This document shows positions 32,993-42,825 of a stretch of DNA of 64,000 nucleotides, one piece after another. Where the stretch lies: the NCBI GenBank assembly GCA_963576565.1, contig OY755046.1:64825379-64889378 (forward strand), read 5' to 3'. The translations under genes and the position numbers were made by a program. The notes beneath the pieces were generated by a model. The model saw nothing but the letters and a program-made list of their open reading frames with translations. It made no database searches and was not told the DNA's origin. The stretch is from Aspidapion aeneum. Its lineage: Eukaryota; Arthropoda; Insecta; Coleoptera; Brentidae. Position 1 is the stretch's first letter. The number at the start of each line of letters is the position of its first letter.

Positions 32993-35434
32993 CTCCATAA
33001 ACCTAGCAAGCCCACCTCAATAAAAATTTTAAAAATGTATTCCAGAATTATGTGCTTTTTATGTGCTAATTTCGTCCACTTTTTAAAATTTTTGTGCTCC
33101 TTTGGTTTCCACGGAAATTTAAAAAAATGATTGGCGTGCTAGCTTTATATAAAGCTAGCAATCCCATACAGAAATAATCAATATATTTATAATATTTATA
33201 TGCGAAAATTAAGTGCTTTTTATGTGCTCCCGTTTGCTAAAAACAAAATTCCATTTATCAAGTTTTTAAGCCTTTTTTTTTAAATGTGTGGGCTGGCTAG
33301 GTTGATATAAACCTAGCAAGCCCACCTCAATAAAAATAAATAAAATACATTCCAGAATTATGTGCTCTTTATGTGCTAATTTCGTCCACTTTTTAAAATT
33401 TTTGTGCTCCTTTGGTTTCCACGGAAATTTAAAATACTCTGCCAATATATGGGCCCCTAAGCTCACACTAGCTACTATAATTATAGTGTACGTGTGAGCT
33501 AATATAACTAAAAACTGAAATATATTTTATTCAACTCCAGACTAAATTACATTTCGTATAATACCCCACAAGCCATGTTTTGGCTTAAACTCAAATTTTT
33601 AAAATCTACCCCCACCCCTAAAAAAAACAAAAACTAAAATGTATTTTGTTCAACTCCGGACTCAATTACCTTTCGTTTGATATCAGACACGCCATATTTT
33701 CACTTAAACTCTAATTTTTGAAATATACCCCCACCCTTTTTTTAAAATAAATTAAAATTTATTTTGTTTAACTGCAGACTCAATTACCTTTCGTTTGATA
33801 TCACACACGCCATATATTTACATAAACTCTAATTTTTGAAATCTACCCCCACCCTTTTACTTGGTTTGTGTTCGGTGGATTTTGTTCATTTTTAAATGGG
33901 ACCATCTCGACATAGGACCCAGCCTAGGTACCAAATTTTATTAAAATCGGGCAAGCGGTTTTTGAGTTATGCGCGTTGGTCGTTACAGACAGACATACAG
34001 ACAGACAGACAGACATACAGACAGACAGACAGACGGCGCGACAAAAAAGTTTCAAAATCTTCTGAAACACAAAGATATATAAAAAATTTTGAAATCGGAG
34101 CAACTTTTTTTTTCTCAAAAAAATTAGGATCACCATAGCTCACACTACTATAGTATAGTATATGTGTGAGCTAAAAATGATTGGCGTGCTAGCTTTATAT
34201 AAAGCTAGCAATCCCATACAAAAATTAAGTGCTTTTTATGTGCTCCCGTTTGCTAAAAACAAAATTCCATTTATCAAGTTTTTAAGCTTTTTTTTTTAAT
34301 GTGTGGACTGGCTAGGTTTATATAAACCTAGCAAGCCCACCTCAATAAAAATAAATAAAATACATTCCAGAATTATGTGCTCTTTATGTGCTAATTTCGT
34401 CCACTTTTTAAAATTTTTGTGCTCCTTTGGTTTCCACGGAAATTTAAAAAAATGATTGGCGTGCTAGCTTTATATAAAGCTAGCAATCCCATACAGAAAT
34501 AATCAATATATTTATAATATTTATATGCGAAAATTAAGTGCTTTTTATGTGCTCCCGTTTGCTAAAAACAAAATTCCATTTATCAAGTTTTTAAGCCTTT
34601 TTTTTTTAAATGTGTGGGCTGGCTAGGTTTATATAAACCTAGCAAGCCCACCTCAATAAAAATAAATAAAATACATTCCAGAATTATGTGCTCTTTATGT
34701 GCTAATTTCGTCCACTTTTTAAAATTTTTGTGCTCCTTTGGTTTCCACGGAAATTTAAAAAAATGATTGGCGTGCTAGCTTTATATAAAGCTAGCAATCC
34801 CATACAGAAATAATCAATATATTTATAATATTTATATGTGAAAATGAAGTGCTTTTTATGTGCTCCCGTTTGCTAAAACCAAAATTCCATTTATCAAGTT
34901 TTTAAGCTTTTTTTTTAAATGTGTGGACTGGCTAGGTTTATATAAACCTAGCAAGCCCACCTCAATAAAAATAAATAAAATACATTCCAGAATTATGTGC
35001 TCTTTATGTGCTAATTTCGTCCACTTTTTAAAATTTTTGTGCTCCTTTGGTTTCCACCGAAATTTAAAAAAATTATTGGCGTGCTAGCTTTATATAAAGC
35101 TAGCAAGCCCATACAGAAATAATAAATATTATTATAATATTTATATGCGAAAATTAAGTGCTTTTATGTGCTTCCGTTTGCTAAAAACAAAATTCCATTT
35201 ATCAAGTTTTTAAGCTTTTTAAAAAAAAAATGTGGGGGCTGGCTAGGTTTATATAAACCTAGCAAGCCCACCTCAATAAAAATAAATAAAATACATTCCA
35301 GAATTATGTGCTCTTTATGTGCTAATTTCGTCCACTTTTAAAAAATTTTGTGCTCCTTTGGTTTCCACGGAAATTTAAAAAAATGATTGGCGTGCTAGCT
35401 TTATATAAAGCTAGCAAGCCCATACAGAAATAAT
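32993..35434. repeat. Tandem array of ~310-bp units with two palindromes each
   Basis: ACCTAGCAAGCCCACCTCAA occurs at 33001, 33311, 34326, 34637, 34946 and 35257. Spacing is 309-311 bp apart from the interval holding the element at 33435. Each unit has one palindrome of the type GCTAGGTTTATATAAACC + TAGC and one GCTAGCTTTATATAAAGC + TAGC, about 160 bp apart, separated by GAATTATGTGCTCTTTATG and GTGCTTTTTATGTGCTCCCG blocks. One unit just after the inserted element lacks about 35 bp. Frames within it (33266-33466, 34860-35087) are not genes. Confidence 0.92.
33435..34176 (+). mobile_element. Helentron-like element, copy C, inserted in the 310-bp array
   Basis: It runs from TACTCTGCCAATATATGGGC to TATATGTGTGAGCTAAAA and splits the array phrase GGAAATTTAAA / AAATGATTGGCG. 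No target duplication longer than a base or two of A is visible. It contains three internal repeats, a GACA/GACATA run at about 33987-34033, and both hairpins. It is the best copy for defining the ends, because the neighbouring units give the empty site. Confidence 0.8.
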
Positions 35435-36004
35435 GGCAACATTTTTTTTACTTAAATACAACAAATAAGTGCCAGGCACAATTTTGACACCTTCACATTG
35501 TAATATCAGCTGTGATCTTTCAACACACGGCCTTTGTTTACTATATCAACCGGAATAAATATTGCCTTCTTTTATTAATTGAAAATAAACGACAAAAGTT
35601 TTAAATTTGACTTTGGTATGTCAATTTTAAAAGATTAACTGTCAGTTTTCAATGTAAATGTGTCAAAATAATGCCTTGCACAAGTATAGCCTGGCTGGTA
35701 GAATATGAAACACAGTTTTATTTTTTTTTAGGACAAATTTCTATGTTTTTTCGTTTGCAATATTTTTCTGATTATCGCTTATATCCTAAAAAAATTCGAG
35801 TCTAAAATCTTAAAAATATAAGTGTCTCGTTTTTAACCACATTGAAGCAACATATTTGTCAAGTTCATTAAATTAAGTAACTAAAACTTAAAACTTTACA
35901 ATATTATGAGCCTATTTTAAAAAAAAAGTAAAATAAATTGTAGGTATGAGGTCCTGCTGCAACCAATTTATAACAGAAAACCTATCGGAATCCAATTATC
36001 AGTA
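35435..36004. other. No gene recognised
   Basis: Unique AT-rich DNA between the array and the next element. Confidence 0.45.
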
Positions 36005-36731
36005 TTTTAGCTCACACATATACTATACTATAGTAGTGTGAGCTATGGTGATCCTAATTTTTTCGAGAAAAAAAAAGTTGCTCAGATTTCAAAAATTTTT
36101 ATACATCTTTGCGTTTCAGATGATTTTGAAACTTTTTTGTTGCGCCGTCTGTCTGTCTGTCTGTCTGTATGTCTGTCTGTAACGACCAACGCGCATAACT
36201 CAAAATCCGCTTGGCCGATTTTAATGAAATTTGGTACCTAGGCTGGGTCTTGGGCCGAGATGGTCCCATTTAAAAATGAACAAAATCCACCGAACACAAA
36301 CCAAATAAGAGGGTGGGGGTAGATTTCAAAAATTAGAGTTTATGTGAAAATATGGCGTGTGTGATATCAAACGAAAGGTAATTGAGTCTGCAGTTAAACA
36401 AAATACATTTTAATTTATTTAAAAAAAAAGGTGGGGGTATATTTTAAAAATTAGAGTTTAAGTGAAAATATGGCGTGTGTAATATCAAACGAAAGGTAAT
36501 TCAGTCCGGAGTTTAACAAAATACATTATAGTTTTTGTTTTTTTGTAAGGGTGGGGGTAGATTTCAAAAATTTGAGTTTAAGTCAAAACATGGCTTGTGT
36601 GGTATCAAACAAAAGGTAAGTTAGTCTGGAGTTGAATAGAATATATTTCAGTTTTTAGTTATATTAGCTTACACGTACACTATAACTATAGTACCTAGTG
36701 TGAGCTTAGGGGCCCATATATTGGCAGAGTA
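36005..36731 (-). mobile_element. Helentron-like element, copy D (inverted)
   Basis: It is the reverse of copies A to C: TTAGCTCACACATATACTAT at the left and GCCCATATATTGGCAGAGTA at the right, with a GTCT run near 36147-36180 and the three ATCAAACGAAAGGTAATT internal repeats. The frame at 36038-36241 is the sense-strand view of the same conserved block and is not a gene. Confidence 0.85.
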
Positions 36732-37113
36732 TTTTATTTAAGTGTCTCATTTTTCAACGGGATTTTGGGTTTCTCTTTTACATCACTTGACCCTACAAAA
36801 AAAATATCTTTTTTTCTTGAGTCTAGTAATTACTATTTTGGTGAGGGAAGCTATATGAGATAGAGAGGGAGTGCAATAACAGTACGAATAATGCCTAGAG
36901 GGACAGAACAGTTTAATTTTGGCACTTATATTCAACCCTTAACTGGAGTTTCCCCTGAAATCATGCTTTTACCCGAAAAATGGTACGATTTTTTTTGCTG
37001 TCATTATTTTTATTACAAGGGATAAGTTTACTCAAATGGTCGAAATATCGGGTTTACACTTATATGTATATAAAAACTTTGCTCTAATATTTTTATCATT
37101 GATAGTAATATAA
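36732..37113. other. No gene recognised
   Basis: Unique AT-rich DNA. The 111-codon minus-strand frame at 37032-37367 mostly translates the left arm of the next element and recurs in its other copies. Confidence 0.45.
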
Positions 37114-37683
37114 ACTGTGTTCCAATTTAAAACTTTCCACCCGGGATTTCTCGAGAACTGCTGAAAATTTTTAAAAATGCCGAGGCACGTCGATTTTGTT
37201 TGCGAGTGGGACACTTTTTGGCTATCTTGAAATTTTTGTAGCACGAACCCCCTTCGAGGGGTATACTTTACCCCTATATTTTGAATAGGGAAAGTGGGTC
37301 TAGTTATACCGTGTTTTGAAACTCTCTTGAATATCTTTACAACCGTGTAAAAATTTCGGAAATCCATGAATTAGTTGATGGAATGATAAAATAAAAATGA
37401 AATCCAAAAAATATAAAATTCTGATTAAAGTTTTATTTTATCAGTCCATGTTAAATTTGAAAGTTTGAAGGCAATTATTTCAAAAACTGATGGATAGATT
37501 TTTGAGATTTTTACAGGGTTGTAAGGACATTCAAAAGGCCTTCAAAACAAGGTAGGGGAGAGCGGGGCTAGTTGAGCCACTTTTTAGATAAATTCAAATA
37601 AAAACATTGCTATATTACTTACAGTTTTATAATTATATGTTTAAGGCAGTTTTGTTTTTAAAAACACTTTTTTCTAACACCCT

Positions 37684-38883
37684 CCCAACAAACAATTAAA
37701 GTTGTAACGACGAAACCCCAACTAGAAAGAATTTCTTAAAAGTAACCGCAACGTACTCCCGCTACGTCTCAGTATACCATACAGCGACGTTATAATTCCC
37801 TAAGTGGGGAACCAATTTCTGGTTATAACTACTTGGCCAAGTGTTTAAAGTCACTGTAGTAACAACTACACTACTACGTCGTAGCCAGGTATCTACTACG
37901 TCGTAGAGGCTGTTTTTTTTCCGTAATGGCATAAAAGTTGCGATGTAGTTGCAAATAATATAATCGTTTCTTTTTGGTAGAATTGTTACACAATATGGTG
38001 GACACAACAGTAAACAGACTCGCTTAGTTTTTTTGTTTGGTTATGGTTATAATATGAACTATGTTATTCAAAAGTGTGAGAATTTACGAGCAGAGGATCA
38101 AAATTCGAGTGCGACGCAAAGTTTTTTGTATAACATGCATTATATATATTGCAAAAAACCGGTGCGCCCGTAAAATTGAGCCGTTTTCTGGTAGCTGATG
38201 GAATTTTTGTGTTGTGATTTTGGAGGTTATGTTTTCATAATCGACAGTTAACTCCAACAAATGGTGCTTAAGAAGAGCATTTTTGGTAAGCTTCAACTAA
38301 TTTGTTTATAAAATAGTATGGCTCTTTAATATGAGCTCATAAAACGACAACAAAAATATTAAATTTTCTTTCTTACATAAAAACATGGCGTCCCAAACTA
38401 TATTCCCTGATAGTCGAAAAGGTTACTTGAAAGTAGTTGCGGCTTTAAAGTTGATCCAAAAAGTTATTTTGTCTACATTGTTACATCAGATGTTACTATG
38501 ATGACACAAACTTTTGTGGTAAAAATTAAAGTTATAATGTAGTTGTCGGATACACTTGTTTGGGACTCCAATGAAGCTTAACTTTCTAGTGGTAATTAAG
38601 TAGGATATAAAAGTCAGGGCGACTACGAAATAACGACTAAAAAGAAAGTAAAACTTTAGCAACGTCCTATTGTGGTAGAGAAGACTATCAGAATCGACTA
38701 TCAAGAAACAATCCTATGAAGTAGTTTAGAGGGTCGTTTTTACGAAACATCTACTATTTCCTGATACTAAATAGTTGTTAGAACTAAAAAGTAAGAAATT
38801 TTGGTTGGGATCACCACATTTCTACTATAAGAAAGTATCAAAGCCTTTAGAACATGTAGCCGCTACTATAAATGTTAGTTGGG
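37684..38883 (-). mobile_element. 1.2-kb CCCAAC element, copy 2
   Basis: It runs from CCCAACAAACAATTAAAGTT to ATAAATGTTAGTTGGG. CT lies on both sides (37682-37683, 38884-38885). It is nearly identical to copies 3, 4 and 5. CTACTACGTCGTAG occurs twice, 22 bp apart, at 37871 and 37893. It is 1200 bp with no recognisable protein. Confidence 0.9.
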
Positions 38884-39224
38884 CTTGCAAGCGGCCCAAC
38901 TAACCCCACCCACGGGATAAGTTGGACCATACGATGGGGCAAGTTGGGTATGGTTGAATAATTAGGAACTGTATATATATGCAACATAAAATAACATGAA
39001 ATTCTTAGGTTATTTTTATTGATAATAATAAAATACTAAATTTTTACTTCTTAAAAAATAAAAAAATTTACAAGCAAAGAACAAAATCATCAAATAAAAA
39101 GTAACCTAACTCTTGCTCTAGTCTGAATTGGAATTACAGTTATGGCAGACATAATTAAGTAAACCCTGCACCAGCACATTTTTCATGGGCCCAGAACTTG
39201 CAAGTTAAATATTTCTGTCATCTT

Positions 39225-39560
39225 TCAGTGTCTTTTTCTGATTATTTTTTTATGCTTCTTTTCCTTGAGGACATTTTTAAGTAGTATATTTTCTAGAAAT
39301 TCCAAGAAAATGCAAACCTGTCGCACTTTAACATAGCCAATGCTTTTAGTAGGTACTGGGTTGGGTTTGATCAATTTCGTCAGCAGTAAATTTTTAAAGA
39401 TATCTTTGTAATGTTGCCCTTGGTATTTTATAATCAATTGCAGTTTTTCTAATAGTACTTCGGGCGGTGTTTTATCCCGTTTGGTTTTTCTTTTGTATTT
39501 TTTTAGAAAATGTATGGGGTTAGCTGGGCCGGTAGCCCAACGTGCCCCGAACTTTTTGGC
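39225..39560 (-). pseudogene. Uncharacterised open frame inside the GGGGAGAGC element
   Basis: 112 codons are open on the minus strand. Readable landmarks are KFGARWATGPANPIHFLKKY, then KTPPEVLLEKLQLIIKYQGQ, IKPNPVPTKSIGYVKVRQV and a lysine-rich end, EKKHKKIIRKRH. The composition, rich in lysine and leucine with proline-spaced segments, is unlike the random AT-rich frames around it. It may be the tail of the transposase of the surrounding element. I do not recognise the family, and no catalytic triad is visible. Confidence 0.4.
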
Positions 39561-39780
39561 TCAACTAGCCCCACACCTACATACAAAATTGAGTGAGTCG
39601 ACAACCATCTTTGCGTAAATATAAGCAACGTTATAATTTCATTAAACTCTGTCTAAATATGTAAAGTTTACTACAAAAATCCGAATGAGGGCATGCCGGT
39701 GTAACAAATATAAGAATACATTAAAAATGTTTCTTAGTGAAAAATCATATTATTCAACAGGTGAATTTTTTAACGACAAC

Positions 39781-40088
39781 CGAGGGGTGGGACACTCATA
39801 AAAATTTGTACACCTATTTAAGTATTTAAGTTAAATACTGTATTTATTTGGGATTTAAAGGTATTTAATTGTATTTAAGTGTATTTAATAGAATTTAAAT
39901 GTATTTAAGTATTTAAAAGTATTTAAAAGCATTTAAAAGTATTTAAAAGTATTTAAAAGTATTTAAAAGTATTTAAATGTATTTAAATGTATTTAAAAGT
40001 ATTTAAAAGTATTTAAAGGTATTAAAATGTATTTAAAAGTATTTAAAAGCTATTTAAATGTATTTATTAAATACTTTTGAACCCCTCG
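39781..40088. mobile_element. hAT-like MITE with (ATTTAAAAGT)n core
   Basis: Ends CGAGGGGTGGGAC and GAACCCCTCG are inverted. The flanking 8-mers ACGACAAC and ATGTCAAC agree at six of eight positions, suggesting an aged hAT-type duplication. The interior, about 39820-40072, is a roughly 10-bp minisatellite of TATTTAAAAG variants. Confidence 0.6.
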
Positions 40089-40773
40089 ATGTCAACTTAT
40101 AATTTGCGACTTAAACCTTTTTTGTTTTGCTTTTTTTAAATAAAATTGAATAACATATATACATTATTTGACCATCTGTACCTATGTACTTTTAACTTTT
40201 ATAAATAAAAAAAATATAAAAAAAATGTAAAAAAAAATGTTAATTATAAATTGTATTGTTATGCTTAGTATAAAATTTGACGTGTACATTCATTGTTAAA
40301 ATTGACTAAAGTACGAATAAAGTAAACTAAACTAAACTAAACAAAACAATCTGTAAAATATTTTCCGAAATAACAAAAAGTTACTTACGAGATCCAAAAA
40401 CAAAAACAGGTCAAAATCTGCTCGTTGGAAACACACACATCACAGATTCTCACTGCGGACCAATGCACGAGCAAAGGCGACTTTGCCACGTAGGTGGCGC
40501 TGCCATCTGACGTCTAAATATCGAGTTAATAGGGGTGGCTCGACGTGCCCCTATGCCCAACTAGCCCCGCTCTCCCCTATCACTAGACCTACTTTCCCTA
40601 TTCAAAATATAGGGGCCAAGTATACCCCTCGAAGGCTGTGCGTGCCACAAAAATTTCAAAATAGGCAAAAAGTGTCCCCCTCGCAAACCAAATCGACGTG
40701 CCTCGGCATTTTTAAAAATTTGCAGCATTTCTTGAGAAATCCCGGGTGAAAAGTTTTAAATGGGACACAGTGT

Positions 40774-41034
40774 ATAAGCTATGTTGTAGTTTGGTTGAAA
40801 GTCTTGCAGTAACCATACCTGTTCTTAAAGCAAAACTGTTGTATGTTCTTGAGTGTCTGTGTCTGATCTGATGATGAATTTATTTATGATTGGCAGTTTT
40901 TTAGAGTCTCAGATGTCTTTGTGGCTATTGTAAAAAGGTATGTCTTTAGTAACTTCATTTTATTATGTTGGAATATTCTTGAATCTCTCTAATTTTATGT
41001 TAAAGTTACGTGCTATACAGTCTTCTTCTTCTCC
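40774..41034. other. No gene recognised
   Basis: Short unique stretch. TCTTCTTCTCCCACTCCTAC at its end is probably the microsatellite tail of the adjacent LINE. Confidence 0.4.
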
Positions 41035-42290
41035 CACTCCTACTATGTCGGTTTAGAACGTTTTTCTACGTTGTTCGACGCCTATTCTCCACCTCCTTCG
41101 ATCCTGACAGTCATCTTTCGTCAGGTTTTTTTTTGACTCATTGATTTTTGGATTGACTGTTGCCATTCCAGTTTAGGACGCCCTCTTTTTCTGCGCTCTA
41201 TTGGTTGCCATTCTAGGACCTGCTTTGGTAATCTTTCGTCACTCATCCGTTGTACATGGCCGTACCATATCAGTTGCGTTTTAGTGATGTCATCCGTTAT
41301 GCTTCCCTCGATTCCCATTCTTTCTTTTATGATATCATTTCTTATGGGATCTATTCTAGATATCCTAATTGATCTTCTTATTGCATCCATTTCGACACTT
41401 TTCATTTTTGCTTTGTATTTTTCTGTTACGCGACAAGTCTCTATTCCATACAACAGCGTGCTTTTCACCATTGTTTCATATATGTTAAATTTTACATTCT
41501 TTTTTATCTCTCTGCTCTATAAAATACTGTTAAGACAACCAATAACCTTTTTTGCTTTTACTATTCTTTTTTCCAGTTCTTTACAGTCTGTTCCCGTCTT
41601 ATCAAATGTAACACCCAAGTATACATACTCATTACATGGAGATATTGTTTGTTCATTTTCTAGGTCTAATTCACTTGATTCGTTTCCAATACATAAGTAC
41701 TGTGTCTTGTCCACGTTCACTGTTAGACCCCACTTTTGGTATTCTTCCGTTAACTTTCTCATCATATACTCCATGTCTTCTTTATCATTAGCTACAATTA
41801 CTTGGTCGTCAGCAAACTGTAGTGTGTATATAGTAAATCGGTCGTTAAGTTATGTACTTTGCGTTTTCAGTTTTTTAGAGCTACTGCGATATATATTTTA
41901 AAAAGAGTTGGAGAGATACAACATCCCTGTCTTAAGCCTTTCGTTACCAGGAATTCTTTTGAAAGTCGATTTCCAATTTTAATTTTAGATTTTGACCCTT
42001 TGTATAGTTCTTTTATCGCTTTTATGTATGTATGATTGGTATTAGTCTGCTCTAACACTGTCCATAATTTTTCTACTGGAACGGTATCATATGCTTTTTG
42101 TAGGTCCACAAAGGTAACATGAGTCTCTATATTTCTGGCGCTCCTTTTCTCAATTACTTGTTTAATACAAAAAACATTATCACTACAAGATCTGCCTGCA
42201 CGAAACCCACTTTGCTCTTCTTCTTCTTGTTCATGAAAATCATTCTCTATTAGATCTCTAAGAATCCTACCGTACAATCAACTTCTCCCA
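41035..42290 (-). pseudogene. LINE family 1, best-preserved reverse transcriptase tail
   Basis: Minus strand. 42277-41867 carries LYGRILRDLIENDFHEQEEE-type text, SGFRAGRSCSDNVFCIKQVI, VTFVDLQKAYDTVPVEKLWT and GLRQGCCISPTLFKIYI, the fingers and palm of the polymerase. Next comes LQFADDQVIVANDKEDMEYM, the FADD active site near 41810. 41774-41517 continues with WGLTVNVDKTQYLCIGNESS and YVYLGVTFDKTGTDCKELEK. 41471-41121 ends with LLYGIETCRVTEKY, IWYGHVQRMSDERLPKQVLE and KRGRPKLEWQQS. Only a few frameshifts (about 41850) and one stop (after CLNSIL) break it. The endonuclease half is missing. The 3' end is GTTCTAAACCGACATAGTAG. Confidence 0.9.
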
Positions 42291-42612
42291 CTATGATTCT
42301 CTTATTTTTTTTTGCTATTGCCTGACCTAGTGCATTAAAAAAACCAGCTAACCATCACCCCCCTTGACAGAAAAAAACCTCGTTCGGATCACAAAAGCAA
42401 TTTTGTCACCCCATTTTCGTTTGAAAGCAGCAGCGGCAACCCCTCCTTGTTATGCGCACCCTCTATGGGTAACGGCAGAGTATTGTGGCTCCCTTGCCAA
42501 TTTCGCTTAGGGTTTCATTTTCTGTATACGAGGGGGCGAATTTTTCTTCTCGAGGATTTTAGGGTGGTGTGTATAATGTGTGCAATAAGTTTTTATTTCA
42601 TAACGTATATTT
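42291..42612. other. No gene recognised
   Basis: A locally GC-richer patch (GCAGCAGCGGCAACCCCTCC) without a recognisable domain. The 78-codon frame at 42447-42683 runs into the next element. Confidence 0.4.
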
Positions 42613-42825
42613 TTACCTTCCTAGGCCGCACAGTTAGGTTAGAGGAAGATGTTGTTTTCAATGAAAAAATAAAACTCAGGTAACATGTGATATTTGGACG
42701 TATGTCTGCGTGTGTGTAGGTTTGTGTGTCTGTATGTCTGTATGTCTGTCCCTCCCACGATAGCTCTGGAACTGCTAAATCAATTGTTATGAGATTTTCA
42801 TGAAAAATAATGTTTGACACTGTAT
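42613..42825. mobile_element. CCTTCCTAGCC-family fragment with GTCT microsatellite
   Basis: It begins TACCTTCCTAGGCCGCACAG, has a GTATGTCTGTATGTCTGTCC run, and shares CGATAGCTCTGGAACTGCTA and ATGAGATTTTCATGAAAA with the copy at 19311. The other end is missing where LINE family 2 begins. Confidence 0.55.

Larger units (their letters stand above)
37555..40578. mobile_element. 3.0-kb element with GGGGAGAGCGGGGC ends and TA duplication
   Basis: Left end GGGGAGAGCGGGGCTAGTTG; right end CAACTAGCCCCGCTCTCCCC, a perfect 20-bp inverted repeat. TA flanks it (37553-37554, 40579-40580), and the related copy at about 48640 reads AAGGTATCACTAG with one TA, confirming the target duplication. Inside are the 1.2-kb element at 37684-38883, a hAT-like MITE at 39781-40088 and a degraded open frame at 39225-39560. 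Extra inverted copies of GGCTCAACTAGCCCC lie at about 39558 and may be transposase-binding repeats. Superfamily unassigned. Confidence 0.85.
37114..40773. mobile_element. Long-TIR element family, copy b, split by a 3-kb insertion
   Basis: The left end, ACTGTGTTCCAATTTAAAAC, is inverted at the right (GTTTTAAATGGGACACAGTG). The arms share GCCGAGGCACGTCGATTTTG, GGGACACTTTTTGGCTATCT and CTTCGAGGGGTATACTTTAC with copies c and d. The right part resumes at 40579 after the element at 37555-40578. Once the insert is excluded it is about 636 bp and nearly palindromic. Confidence 0.85.

Noticed and set aside
13721..36241. Similar predicted peptides (starting SYGDPNFFEKKK) at 13721, 14394, 33924 and 36038
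   Set aside because: They translate the conserved block and GACA run of the Helentron-like family. Reading frames differ between copies and stop at random, so they are not genes.
41284..41901. 205-codon plus-strand frame
   Set aside because: Shadow of the LINE reverse transcriptase on the minus strand, whose motifs (RAGR, FADD, YGHVQRM) are unmistakable.
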